Source: Maribellus maritimus
Lineage (GTDB): Bacteria > Bacteroidota > Bacteroidia > Bacteroidales > Prolixibacteraceae
Length of the DNA stretch: 64,000 nucleotides
Direction: 5' to 3'
Assembly: GCF_022267315.1 (NCBI RefSeq)
Contig: NZ_JAIKLE010000009.1
Coordinates: 62,001 to 126,000, forward strand
Shown here piece after piece: positions 41,029 to 49,843 of this stretch (position 1 is its first letter; every line of letters begins with the position of its first letter). The translations under genes and the position numbers were made by a program. Under the pieces are notes generated by a model that saw only the letters and a list, made by a program, of their open reading frames with translations, had not been told where the DNA came from and did no database searches.

Positions 41029-43884
41029 TAAATCGAAGTACATATTGTTTAATTCAGGCAGATACGATCCACGCAGACCGATACTTGCAGGAGCATAAAA
41101 CCTCAGAAAGTTAACATCGCCTGTTATTTCAATTCCTACAGAAGAAATATCTTTAGAATATCTTCCAACTATTTCCCCATCATCGTAAACATTTCCTTTC
41201 AAGCGGGCAAAATCACCAAAAAAGGAACCTTTAACTCGCTGCAGATACAAGATACCAGCCAAACTCCATTCGGGGTAAAATACCGGAAACTTGTAATCAG
41301 TGCCCACTGTGTACATTTCGGTTGTGCTAATTCTACCCCAGCCCCTTGGGTATCTTATAACATCGGAAAAGCTAAAAGACTCACTGATATTCTTATCCTG
41401 AATTCCCCCATAGATTCGAATCCCGTGATTCTTCATCAAACCCGGCAAGTATAAAATTGATTGTAAAACACTTTGGTTCCCCAGATCTGTCTCTCCCGAC
41501 GGCGAATGCTGATAATAGCCGTCAAGCACAATTCCAAAATCAGGATAAACGTCCATTGATGCCTGTTTTAAAAGCTGATGATAATATAACCTGTATGTAA
41601 CAGACTGAAAATTTCCTTTAAAGAAATTGTCGGGGGTCGATGGATTGTGTTTGTAACTGGTATATTCGTATTGGACCTCTGGCTGAACGAGTCTGTTAAA
41701 CGGTCCTCTTGTCAAAGTAAAAGGTACGCTAATATTTGCTTCGGCACTTGTAATTTTCCATGTAAAGTCCTGCAAAGTTGTATCCTGATGTATAATTTCA
41801 CCTTGCTCATTTTTTGTTTGTCGAATCTGATAATATTGTGAAGCCCTGTTTCCCTTACTAATTTCAAAACTCAAAACAGGATACCAACCTTTGTATGTAT
41901 ACCTGGCATAAAACTGCCCCGTTTCTTCTGTAACATCCCATTTGTAACCAAAAATAGTTTCAGCGGTTCCCAGCTTATTTTGTGACATAATACTTGCTCC
42001 CGGCGTAATTTCATATGAATTGACGTCGACAAATGCCGGCGCCCAACTATGAAAGTTAAGTAAATGTGCCTTTTTATTGTATTTTTTTGAGCCGTACCTC
42101 AAAGTGTCGGGTACATCGAAATCGGGAATACCAGGTTCTTGTTTAGCAAGCTTTTCAGCAAGAAGGTATCGGCCTCTTTGTACATTTGTTATTATAACCG
42201 GGCGTGTTTCATTCAGTTTTATTAAACTAAAACCATCAGAAGTGTAATTGCTTAAAAGAATTTTTCGGTTCTCTGAAATGGCCGGGTATTCAGCTCCAAA
42301 TCTTGGTTCGTATAAATAACGTATATTCTTGTCATTTAAATTATATGAATACAAACCATTCTTACCGGAGTAGCTGCTTATAAAATATAACGTGTTTCCT
42401 TCAAATATTAATTGTTTTATTTCACCCAAATCACTGTCTACCAATATTTCCATATCATTTTCCAGGAGGTCTATTTTGGCCAGTTTTTTCCCGTTTTTTG
42501 TTAAAACAACAACCGCCATCTCATTCTCATTCAACCATTCGGGTGAAAAAAAATAGTTGTTATTCTCTGATTGAAAACGATGGAGCAATTCTCCCGATGG
42601 AACAGAATAAACAGAAACAAAATAGTTATTTGAGAAATCTGTTTCGACCACTGCAACACTCGATTTGTCGGGAGATATGGAAGGACTAAAACCTTTAAAC
42701 TCCGGATAAAACTCAGCCTTTTTCTTATTGTCAAGATTTAAAATTCTTATTAATGATTTTCCACTATGCGACCAGCGGGGATCAGGTACCTGTTCGGACC
42801 AGACAAGTATATTTTCCCTGTAATCAACTGATTCGTTAAAAATAGTTCCGGGGAAAAAGAGATCTTTCTCATTCCCGTATTTGTCAATAGATACAAATCG
42901 GCCTATTTTATCGAGAGATGTTTTGTACGAAATTATCAATGAATCGTTTAACCAATGATTATATTTATAACTGGTAAACCTTGTATTCTCTCCTGATATT
43001 TTTTGAAATGAGGCTGATGAGTATTTTTTATCTTGTTCTGTCCAAACTGTTTTCAAACTGTCAAAAACAGCTTGGTAGAACTGAACTTTGTTTTTTCCTG
43101 TAATTTTTTTCAATGTTGAATTAAACGGAGAAAATGCAAGAAAGCGTTGTCGTCCGACATTTGTCAGCACAGAATCCCAGATTTCAGTACCGTATCTTAA
43201 ACGACCATTTCCTACCAGGTAGTAACCTAACTTATAGTGATTGGGAACAAAATCCTTGTAGGAGCCATTATAGGCTTTGTCGTAGGAATAAATTCCTTTT
43301 TCAACTACCTGCGCCTTATGTTCCATTAAAAAAGAAGGGAAACGTCCCCGCCCATATTTGCTAAGTGCCGTTTCAGTAGCAACTGCATCTCCTTCAATAA
43401 ACCACCATGGCAAATAACCACCAAAAATAAGTGCCGTTCCCTGTTCACCCAGAATTGCTTTTATGAGCCCGGGGATTTCGCTGTTAATCTTATCAACTTG
43501 AACGACATGCCTGAATTCGTGTAAAGCCAATTGCTCCAGCCAATCCTGCGGATAAATATCCTGATGAGGAGTAGTATAAAATTCAGCTCTTTTAGGTGCC
43601 CAGGCCACCAGTCCATTTGACTTTACGGTTTGCGTATGAAGAATAACAGAGATTTTTTTTGGTTTGTGTTTTAAAGAGTGGCCTCCGTAGTTATAAACTT
43701 TTTCCAAAACCCACGTCAATTTTTGTGCCTGAGTTTCATAATAGTCCGGATAAATAATCTGAAAATTAGTTGTATTGATCTGTCTCCATTTAATAGAAGC
43801 AGGGTCTTCGCCTGTTTGAAAATACTGGGCTTTAGATACCACAAAACAAAACAATAAAACAACAGGGAAAAACAATTTCTTCAT
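40999..43884 (-). CDS. Large envelope protein: gluzincin-like peptidase, PD40 propeller and C-terminal beta-barrel
   Basis: 961 residues. Signal peptide (1-19). A peptidase-MA-like domain (about 30-270) has the zinc motif HEFRH (122-126) within LALHEFRHVVQVDK, and YLPWWFIEGDAVATET, which supplies a downstream glutamate. TolB/WD40-like repeats span about 300-600 (FVSIDKYGNEKDLFFPG, GFSPSISPDKSSVAVVETD). The C-terminal 330 residues are rich in alternating aromatic strands (GNFQSVTYRLYYHQLL) and end YFDLLFSVNFSSL, typical of an outer-membrane barrel. Such proteins are known only as hypotheticals in Bacteroidota. A surface protease with an attached barrel is inferred. Its end overlaps the convergent metallophosphoesterase gene by 30 bp. 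Confidence 0.85.
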   Translation of the reverse strand: MKKLFFPVVLLFCFVVSKAQYFQTGEDPASIKWRQINTTNFQIIYPDYYETQAQKLTWVLEKVYNYGGHSLKHKPKKISVILHTQTVKSNGLVAWAPKRAEFYTTPHQDIYPQDWLEQLALHEFRHVVQVDKINSEIPGLIKAILGEQGTALIFGGYLPWWFIEGDAVATETALSKYGRGRFPSFLMEHKAQVVEKGIYSYDKAYNGSYKDFVPNHYKLGYYLVGNGRLRYGTEIWDSVLTNVGRQRFLAFSPFNSTLKKITGKNKVQFYQAVFDSLKTVWTEQDKKYSSASFQKISGENTRFTSYKYNHWLNDSLIISYKTSLDKIGRFVSIDKYGNEKDLFFPGTIFNESVDYRENILVWSEQVPDPRWSHSGKSLIRILNLDNKKKAEFYPEFKGFSPSISPDKSSVAVVETDFSNNYFVSVYSVPSGELLHRFQSENNNYFFSPEWLNENEMAVVVLTKNGKKLAKIDLLENDMEILVDSDLGEIKQLIFEGNTLYFISSYSGKNGLYSYNLNDKNIRYLYEPRFGAEYPAISENRKILLSNYTSDGFSLIKLNETRPVIITNVQRGRYLLAEKLAKQEPGIPDFDVPDTLRYGSKKYNKKAHLLNFHSWAPAFVDVNSYEITPGASIMSQNKLGTAETIFGYKWDVTEETGQFYARYTYKGWYPVLSFEISKGNRASQYYQIRQTKNEQGEIIHQDTTLQDFTWKITSAEANISVPFTLTRGPFNRLVQPEVQYEYTSYKHNPSTPDNFFKGNFQSVTYRLYYHQLLKQASMDVYPDFGIVLDGYYQHSPSGETDLGNQSVLQSILYLPGLMKNHGIRIYGGIQDKNISESFSFSDVIRYPRGWGRISTTEMYTVGTDYKFPVFYPEWSLAGILYLQRVKGSFFGDFARLKGNVYDDGEIVGRYSKDISSVGIEITGDVNFLRFYAPASIGLRGSYLPELNNMYFDLLFSVNFSSL

Positions 43885-43933
43885 TCAAGTAGTTTTAGTT
43901 TTCCAAAATACGCAAAGAAGTTTAATAAAAACA

Positions 43934-43961
43934 AAAAGCCCGGAAAAATTCCCAGGCTTTT
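43934..43961 (-). terminator. Intrinsic terminator after the membrane protein gene
   Basis: Stem AAAAGCC/GGCTTTT with inner partial pairing, flanked by T-rich tracts on both strands. It lies 20 bp after the stop of the 43981-44682 gene. Confidence 0.75.
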
Positions 43962-43980
43962 GTTTTGCTTGAACTTGCTT

Positions 43981-44682
43981 TTATACTTCGTTAACACCTA
44001 GAATGGGTATTGGATTTTCATCATCATCCTGATTTAAAATGGATTGATATAAAGTTGCAAACGCTGAATGTATCCACATAAATGAGAGGAGAACACCCAC
44101 AAAAAATGCAATTAATCCGCCAATAAAAATAAATATTGAAATTACTCCCATCCAAAATACTTTCCAACCGTGTCCTTTTGTCATTTGCCAGCTTCGTTCA
44201 ACCGCTTTCATTGGTTCAAGATTTTTATCCATTACCAGCAAAGGCACAAAAACCAATCGGCAGGCAATTATTATTCCGGGAATGATGAGCATTACAAATC
44301 CAATCATAACCAGGGCAAATACAATAAGATTAGCCAACACAATGTTTAAGTAGTTGGTTCTGAATCCTTCAAACAACAGTTTGAGGTCAGCTTCTTCATT
44401 TCTCATGGCTTTGAGAAACAGGTATTTTTCACCAAAATTTATTACCGGCATAAACATAAACGAATAAGCCAGGCCAAAAATCATTAGCGGTAATAATACT
44501 AAGGCTCCCCAGCCCAAATTGCCATCTGCTTTCCATCCAGCTCCAACCGGACCATTGAGAATTCCTGCAATTATTACTGCTACGAGCAGATAGAGAAATG
44601 CATTATCAAACATCTTTCGCCAGCCGTAGCTAAAACTCCCACCTATACTTGGTGTCAAACTTAAATATTCCTGATTGTTCAT
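43981..44682 (-). CDS. Integral membrane protein of unknown function
   Basis: 233 residues with about five to six hydrophobic segments (FLYLLVAVIIAGILNGP, GALVLLPLMIFGLAYSFM, ANLIVFALVMIGFVMLIIPGIIIACRLVFVPLLV, ISIFIFIGGLIAFFVGVLL). VMDKNLEPMKAVERSWQMTKGHGWKVF resembles the amphipathic stretch of the DUF975/glycerophosphodiesterase-membrane-domain type proteins, a weak similarity. It is divergent from the LuxR-type regulator across a 172-bp region with repeated motifs, and that regulator is the natural candidate controller. Confidence 0.8.
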   Translation of the reverse strand: MNNQEYLSLTPSIGGSFSYGWRKMFDNAFLYLLVAVIIAGILNGPVGAGWKADGNLGWGALVLLPLMIFGLAYSFMFMPVINFGEKYLFLKAMRNEEADLKLLFEGFRTNYLNIVLANLIVFALVMIGFVMLIIPGIIIACRLVFVPLLVMDKNLEPMKAVERSWQMTKGHGWKVFWMGVISIFIFIGGLIAFFVGVLLSFMWIHSAFATLYQSILNQDDDENPIPILGVNEV

Positions 44683-44758
44683 TTTGTTGTTTTTTAAAGT
44701 TTCTGTTTTCTGTTAATTCTGAATCGAAATTACGGTTAATTGTAAAAATAACCTTCCA

Positions 44759-44822
44759 ACTTTGGTAGGATTTTGTATATTCACTACTTTGGTAGTTAAC
44801 TGTATAACAGGCGACTTTGTAT
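44759..44822. repeat. Spaced repeats ACTTTGGTAG in a divergent promoter region
   Basis: ACTTTGGTAG occurs at 44759-44768 and 44786-44795 (27 bp apart), and a degenerate ACTTTGTA at 44814-44821 (28 bp on). The 27-bp step equals the TTTG-to-TTTG distance of a Bacteroidota promoter, so these may be tandem promoter boxes for the LuxR gene. They could equally be operator half-sites. Confidence 0.55.
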
Positions 44823-44854
44823 TATTGCAGCATACTACTTAAGTTGAAAGAGAA

Positions 44855-45805
44855 ATGCAAATTGAGATTCTAGCTTATATTGTTACTTTTATTATAACCG
44901 CAGGATTGGCTGTGATCGGAATCTCAATCTCATACCAACTTTACCAGGGCAACAAAAAAGTAATCTTTCAAATACTGCTTTATCAGCAAATTTTTCTTTT
45001 TTCTTTTTTCATATATGGAATTTGGGGAAATATGGTCATTCGCCAATTAATTGCTGATTTTAATCTTAATGCAGAACTAAATGGCAAGCTCGCTTTGTTT
45101 ATTCCTATGATTGGTATTCCTTTTTTGGTTGTTAGCTGGTTTATGTTGGTAAAATTTGGATTTAATCTGAAGGGATTTCGCATTCCAAAAGGATTTATTT
45201 ACAGTTTTTTCCCCTTGTTAATATTTGTTCCCTTTATTGTTACCTTTTTGATACATAAAGGTAAAATAAGTACGCCGGCAGATCCTGATCTCTTTATCAT
45301 ACAAATTTTGCTATTGCTAAACCTAATTGTACAAGCTTTGTTTTTTGCCCCTTTGCTGAAGTCAGATAAAAAAGGAAACGAAAGAGATTTCTATATTCAT
45401 AAAAAATATCTTGCTTTGTATTTGCTAGGTATTGTTATTTATTCTGCTTCCTTGAATTTTTTCCACATTTTCGGATATATTTCAACCTGCATATCAATCC
45501 TCTTACTTTTTGGAGTAAATATTCTGGTTCCTCTTTTTTTTCAGATTGAAATGAAATCAAATCCTACAATGGAAGAAGAAAAGAATATCGATTTTTCTAC
45601 TTTTTGTAACTTGTATGAAATTTCAAAACGGGAGGCAGAAATCATTCTTGAAATTTGTACGGGAAAAACAAACAAAGCGATCTCCGAAAAACTTTTTATT
45701 ACTTTGCAAACTGTAAAAGACCACACCCACCGAATTTATACTAAAACAGGCGTAAAAAGCAGGGTTCAACTAGCTAATCTGGTACGGGAAAAAACAGGAG
45801 GGTAA
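44855..45805 (+). CDS. Membrane-anchored LuxR-type transcriptional regulator
   Basis: 316 residues. The N-terminal 230 residues hold about seven hydrophobic segments (7TM-like), ending with a short linker. The C-terminal LuxR/FixJ HTH (about 250-316) reads EISKREAEIILEICTGKTNKAISEKLFITLQTVKDHTHRIYTKTGVKSRVQL. Such proteins would sense in the membrane and bind DNA from there or after release. No kinase partner is adjacent. It stops 9 bp from the convergent TPR gene. Confidence 0.88.
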   Translation: MQIEILAYIVTFIITAGLAVIGISISYQLYQGNKKVIFQILLYQQIFLFSFFIYGIWGNMVIRQLIADFNLNAELNGKLALFIPMIGIPFLVVSWFMLVKFGFNLKGFRIPKGFIYSFFPLLIFVPFIVTFLIHKGKISTPADPDLFIIQILLLLNLIVQALFFAPLLKSDKKGNERDFYIHKKYLALYLLGIVIYSASLNFFHIFGYISTCISILLLFGVNILVPLFFQIEMKSNPTMEEEKNIDFSTFCNLYEISKREAEIILEICTGKTNKAISEKLFITLQTVKDHTHRIYTKTGVKSRVQLANLVREKTGG

Positions 45806-45814
45806 CACTAAATT

Positions 45815-47068
45815 TTATTCGTCAAAAAACATGTCTTCTTTTATTTTTTCGATGCGGTCTTGCGCGTAATTAAAATTTCGTGCTTTTGCTCCACCTTCTT
45901 TTAAATATATTTGATAATAGTTTAAAGCCAGCGTTTTATTGGCATTAAATTCTTCATAGGTAGTGGCAATCTCAAAAAGCACTTCAGGATTTTCGGGATC
46001 CATTTCATTCGCTTTTTTTAATGCAACTATCGATTCTTCGAACTTTCGCTGTTGACCAAAAATCTGCCCAAGATGATGATACATTTCAGGAAGGTAAGCT
46101 GGAGTTGCCGATTCGATTGCTGCTTTCATGTATGCCTCCGAATCCTCGTATTCAGCTAAACGTTTATAGTTGAGGCTCAAATAAAATAACACATAAGGAT
46201 CGTTGGCAACTTGCTCTGCACAGATATCCAGAATTGATATCGATTTTCTTTCATCTCGGTCAAAATAAAGACTAATTCCGTAATTCATTAAAACCTTATA
46301 TAACGAGTCGCCGCCAAACATAAAAGAATTTTCATAGGCACTTCTTGCCTCGGTGTATTGTTTTGACGAAAAATAATAATCGGCCTGTTCTTCAAAAAAC
46401 TGGGCATCTTCCGGAAAATTTTCCATTCCCCGCTCGATTGTTTCCTGTATTTTACCTGATGGCGGCAATAATTTATACAACCTTATTAAATTAAAATAAG
46501 ATGAATAATCACGCGGATTGGCTGCGATAACCTTCTCGTACAATGCTACTGCGGTAAAAACCTGCTTCCGCTGATATGCACAAAATGCGAACTGTTTATT
46601 CCAATATACGTTTGTAGTATCAACACTATAGATTTGCTCGAATATTGAATATGCTTTATTGTAATTTTTTAGGTTAATATAGTTTCGTCCCAATTTTGCT
46701 GCCAATGCCAAGTTATCAGGATCAACTTTTAGAGCTCTTTCATAATATGGAATAGCGTCGATATAATTTCCTAAAATAGAATGTGTTTCAGCAATTTCAT
46801 CTAAAATATCAAAATTACCTCCATCCAATTCATTTGCGCTTTCCAATGCAGAAATTGCTTCAGAATACATCTGGAGTTTGTTATAAATCAATCCTTTCTT
46901 TAAATATAAGTCTGTTTTTTTATCTTCTTTTAATTCCTGCTCAATGAGTTGCAAAGCTTTATTGTAGTCTTTATTTAGAATTAGCAAATCTATTTCTTCC
47001 TGAGAAAAAGCAAAACCAGACAGAATTACAAAAAAAAGGAGAATTAATTGTTTATTAAAATTATCCAT
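45815..47068 (-). CDS. Secreted tetratricopeptide repeat protein
   Basis: 417 residues. Signal peptide (1-22, LILLFFVILSGFAFSQ) followed by about ten TPR units throughout (AISALESANELDGGNFDILDEIAETHSILGNYIDAIPYYERALKVDPDN is one pair). No other domain. Periplasmic scaffold by inference. It lies 39 bp after the M56 gene on the same strand, making blaI-M56-TPR the likely operon. It may bind the M56 sensor's periplasmic part or the TonB proteins, but nothing in the sequence proves this. Confidence 0.88.
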   Translation of the reverse strand: MDNFNKQLILLFFVILSGFAFSQEEIDLLILNKDYNKALQLIEQELKEDKKTDLYLKKGLIYNKLQMYSEAISALESANELDGGNFDILDEIAETHSILGNYIDAIPYYERALKVDPDNLALAAKLGRNYINLKNYNKAYSIFEQIYSVDTTNVYWNKQFAFCAYQRKQVFTAVALYEKVIAANPRDYSSYFNLIRLYKLLPPSGKIQETIERGMENFPEDAQFFEEQADYYFSSKQYTEARSAYENSFMFGGDSLYKVLMNYGISLYFDRDERKSISILDICAEQVANDPYVLFYLSLNYKRLAEYEDSEAYMKAAIESATPAYLPEMYHHLGQIFGQQRKFEESIVALKKANEMDPENPEVLFEIATTYEEFNANKTLALNYYQIYLKEGGAKARNFNYAQDRIEKIKEDMFFDE

Positions 47069-47107
47069 ATCAGCTTTATAAAGAAGTAGTTTAACTAAAA
47101 GTTTTCA

Positions 47108-48535
47108 TCAACTGTCTTCATCCATCGAAAAATTAATCGGCACCGTATAATTAACATTTACTACCTGCCCCTTTTGTTTTCCGGGTTTCCACTTGGGAAG
47201 ACTGTTTACAACACGAAGTGCTTCTTTGTCTAACGCAGGGTCTACACCGTGGTCAATTTTTGCATTTGCGATTGTTCCGTTTTTGGTTACTACAAAAGAA
47301 ACAAATACTTTACCCTGAATTCCTTTTTCAACAGCGACTTCGGGATAAATAATTGCATTGGCAATATATTTACTTAGTGAATTTTCACCTCCCGGAAATT
47401 CGGGCATATCCTCAACAATTAGAAAAACTTGCTCATCAGAATCTAACTGAGAATTCTCAAGCTGGCTTTTTTGAGGAGATAAAACAATATTGTTTCCAAC
47501 ACTATCGTACATGAATTCAATGTTGGAGCTTTCGGAAAGTAAATTTTTTATTTTTTCAATGCCGTCGACAGCTCCTTCAATCTTTAATTTTTGATCTAAA
47601 ATAGTTACTGTCATTGAGTCATTTTGCTTTACAGGAGTCATTTCATATGATTCTTTTTCTTCGCAGGCAAAAACGATAACCAATCCAACCGCAGCCAAAA
47701 CACCAAAAATCATTTTCCCGTTGGCAAATTTTGAAGATCTGATTCTTGACATCATTTTAATGCGCCTTTTTATCAGCGAATAATTGAAGTTATTGGCAAT
47801 TTCAAAATCATATCCAACAAATTGGTTTAAAAGCAGTTTCTTATAAAATCCACGCTTAACCCCCGACTTTAATACCGCCTGATCGGCCAGATATTCATGG
47901 TTTTCACGAATTGATCTTCGTAACATCCACATAAATGGATTAAACCATTGAAATGCAGAAAGTATTTCAAGAAAGATAATATCAAATGTATGTCCTTGTT
48001 TAATATGTTCCAACTCGTGCGCCAGCATTTTATGGTAACTAATATCTTTTTCCTGCGCCCGATGGACAAAAACATAACTCAGAAAAGAAAAAGGGCTAGT
48101 CTCTCTGTCAAGCAGAACAAGTTTAAAACCCTCGTATTTTTGAATTGGATTTTTAAAAATCATATACGTTAGGTCTCCAACCCGAAATAAAAACCGGTAG
48201 AGAAAAAAAGTTACTCCAAGCAGATACACTAGAATCAGAAAATTAGCTGAAAGAATTGCTTCTTCAATCGTCCCTGATAAATCTTTTCCATAAACCGTAA
48301 CTGCTTCTATGAGGTTTTTATACGGTGTTACGGTAATTTCCTCCAACAAAACCGGATTTGCGCTAAAAATCTGAAACTTTAAAAACGGCAGAACAAGTGA
48401 AAAGACAATCGCCCCCAACAAAAAGAAACGGTTGAGTTTAAAAAAAGTCTCTCTTCTCAAAAATAAAATATAAATGAGAGCAAGTACGGAGAGACTAATG
48501 CCGGATTCAAGAATAAAATTAATCGCGTGATTCAT
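47108..48535 (-). CDS. BlaR1-like M56 metallopeptidase with periplasmic TonB C-terminal domain
   Basis: 475 residues. Membrane helices near 10-25, 36-55, 95-118 and 280-297 surround the cytosolic gluzincin domain with HELEH (173-177) and the third ligand in ENHEYLADQ (211-219). After the last helix comes a periplasmic region ending in a TonB_C domain (about 375-475: EFPGGENSLSKYIANAIIYPE, GIQGKVFVSFVVTKNG, LDKEALRVVNSLPKWKPGKQKGQ) very like those of the two nearby TonB proteins. In BlaR1/MecR1 systems the peptidase cleaves the BlaI-type repressor when the periplasmic sensor fires. It overlaps blaI by 17 bp, so the pair is coupled. Confidence 0.92.
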   Translation of the reverse strand: MNHAINFILESGISLSVLALIYILFLRRETFFKLNRFFLLGAIVFSLVLPFLKFQIFSANPVLLEEITVTPYKNLIEAVTVYGKDLSGTIEEAILSANFLILVYLLGVTFFLYRFLFRVGDLTYMIFKNPIQKYEGFKLVLLDRETSPFSFLSYVFVHRAQEKDISYHKMLAHELEHIKQGHTFDIIFLEILSAFQWFNPFMWMLRRSIRENHEYLADQAVLKSGVKRGFYKKLLLNQFVGYDFEIANNFNYSLIKRRIKMMSRIRSSKFANGKMIFGVLAAVGLVIVFACEEKESYEMTPVKQNDSMTVTILDQKLKIEGAVDGIEKIKNLLSESSNIEFMYDSVGNNIVLSPQKSQLENSQLDSDEQVFLIVEDMPEFPGGENSLSKYIANAIIYPEVAVEKGIQGKVFVSFVVTKNGTIANAKIDHGVDPALDKEALRVVNSLPKWKPGKQKGQVVNVNYTVPINFSMDEDS

Positions 48536-48914
48536 TTTCAGCAGAATTTTCGTTTTCCAAATCGCGTTTTACATCCTCTGCCAATTCATCAAAATCAGCA
48601 AGACTCATGTTATCTTCTTTGGCAAAAAACGACACCATCTCCTGGAAAGATCCACTAAAATAGTTCCTCATAAAATTCTTCATAAAAGACCTGGTATATT
48701 CCTTTCTTGATATTAAAGGAAAATATTCGTGGGTTTTTCCATAGGCATTATGATCGACAAATCCTTTTTTCTCCAGAATTCTGATAATTGTGGAAACCGT
48801 GTTATACGCAGGTTTTGGTTCAGGTATTTTATCGATAATATCTTTTACGAACGCTTTCTCCTGTTTCCAGAGAAGCTGCATTATTTGTTCTTCCGCTTTT
48901 GTAAGTTCCTTCAT
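48519..48914 (-). CDS. BlaI/MecI-family transcriptional repressor
   Basis: 131 residues from ATG 48912-48914. A winged helix (ELTKAEEQIMQLLWKQEKAFVKDIIDKI, YNTVSTIIRILEKKGFVDHNAYGKTHEYFPLISRKEYT) and a C-terminal dimerisation helix. Such repressors bind inverted repeats over their own promoter and are inactivated by proteolysis. It precedes and overlaps the M56 gene. Two 16-bp inverted repeats sit 56-91 bp before its start codon, and the same sequence occurs in the tonB promoter. The 14-codon longer frame lacks domain support. Confidence 0.93.
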   Translation of the reverse strand: MKELTKAEEQIMQLLWKQEKAFVKDIIDKIPEPKPAYNTVSTIIRILEKKGFVDHNAYGKTHEYFPLISRKEYTRSFMKNFMRNYFSGSFQEMVSFFAKEDNMSLADFDELAEDVKRDLENENSAENESRD

Positions 48915-48969
48915 ACTGATTAAAAATTTGATAAAGTACAGCTGTTCCTGTAACAAAAACTATACCTAA

Positions 48970-49005
48970 AACTAATAGATTAGTTTTTAAACTAGCAGTT
49001 TAGTT
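48970..49005. promoter_or_regulatory. Paired inverted repeats upstream of blaI (predicted BlaI operators)
   Basis: AACTAA-TAGA-TTAGTT at 48970-48985 is perfect. AACTAG-CAGT-TTAGTT at 48990-49005 has one mismatch. Their starts are 20 bp apart, the same as in the tonB promoter. No exact -7 box is visible here, but they fall 56-91 bp before the blaI start. Confidence 0.75.
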
Positions 49006-49032
49006 ATTTTAGTTGAAATTTTATAAAAACCA

Positions 49033-49058
49033 AAACCTTCGGTCAACACCGAAGGTTT
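49033..49058 (-). terminator. Intrinsic terminator of the tandem tonB operon
   Basis: A perfect 11-bp stem AAACCTTCGGT/ACCGAAGGTTT with loop CAAC (minus-strand loop GTTG), followed on minus by TGGTTTTTATAAAATT. It separates the tonB operon from blaI. Confidence 0.85.
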
Positions 49059-49125
49059 AATTAAACAGGTATACATTTCCTGCTTGTATAAAAATAAGTA
49101 TATGGATTTTTTAACCGTTATTTTT

Positions 49126-49812
49126 TTACTGAAGTTGAAAATTAATTTTTGCATGGTAGTAAACTTTTACTGGCCTTCCTCTTTGTTTTCCCGGCTTAAA
49201 CCTCGGGAGACTGTTGATCACCCTGAGCGCTTCCGAATCCAATGATGCATCTACTCCGCGGAGAACCTCCGCGCTGCTTGCATTACCTTGTTCGTCAACT
49301 ACAAACTTTACAAAAACGGTTCCTTCTATACCATTCTCTTGTGCAATAACAGGATACTTAACTGACTTGGATATAAAATTATATAACGCTTTAATTCCGC
49401 CCGGAAACTCTGCCGGCTCTTCAACAATAGTAAATATTTCCGGTGCTTCCTCCTCTTCTTCCTCCATTGTTTCAATTACAGGAGCAACGTCGATAATAGT
49501 TTCATCGTCTGCTTCCGAATCTTCAATTTCCAGTTCGTCTTCGATTTCAACATCATCATCAACAATGTTCAAAACTTCAACAACTTGTGGTGGTGGCGGA
49601 GGTGGTGGTTTTACTTCAGGCTCACGTGTTACCGGAATAAATTCTTCTTCTACAACCATAGATTGAATTTCTCCCAGAGAACTAACTTTGGTTGGTTTTG
49701 TAGTCCATTCAAAAGCCAGAAGCGTGACGCCCAAGGCCACAACCAAACCAAATAAAAAAAACATGTTTCTTTTATTTTCAAGGTCGGCCTTTGCTGATTT
49801 TTTTTGTTCCAT
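49126..49812 (-). CDS. Energy transducer TonB, second copy of a tandem pair
   Basis: 228 residues. One N-terminal membrane helix (about 16-32, MFFLFGLVVALGVTLLAFEWT). The acidic linker contains EVKPPPPPPPQVVEVL. The C-terminal TonB_C domain (about 130-228) has EFPGGIKALYNFISKSVKYPVIAQENGIEG and LDSEALRVINSLPRFKPGKQRGRP. TonB transmits energy from ExbB/ExbD to outer-membrane receptors. It is about 85% identical to its upstream neighbour across the N-terminus, indicating recent duplication. The linker between helix and domain is short, as in many Bacteroidota TonBs. No exbBD is nearby. Confidence 0.9.
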   Translation of the reverse strand: MEQKKSAKADLENKRNMFFLFGLVVALGVTLLAFEWTTKPTKVSSLGEIQSMVVEEEFIPVTREPEVKPPPPPPPQVVEVLNIVDDDVEIEDELEIEDSEADDETIIDVAPVIETMEEEEEEAPEIFTIVEEPAEFPGGIKALYNFISKSVKYPVIAQENGIEGTVFVKFVVDEQGNASSAEVLRGVDASLDSEALRVINSLPRFKPGKQRGRPVKVYYHAKINFQLQ

Positions 49813-49843
49813 TGCTTTAGCTTTTTAAAGTGTGACAGTTTTA

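Noticed and set aside
49214-49666. 150-codon plus-strand ORF with poly-Ser and poly-Gly
   Set aside because: Exact antisense of the tonB linker; the Ser/Gly runs are the complement of Glu/Pro-rich codons.
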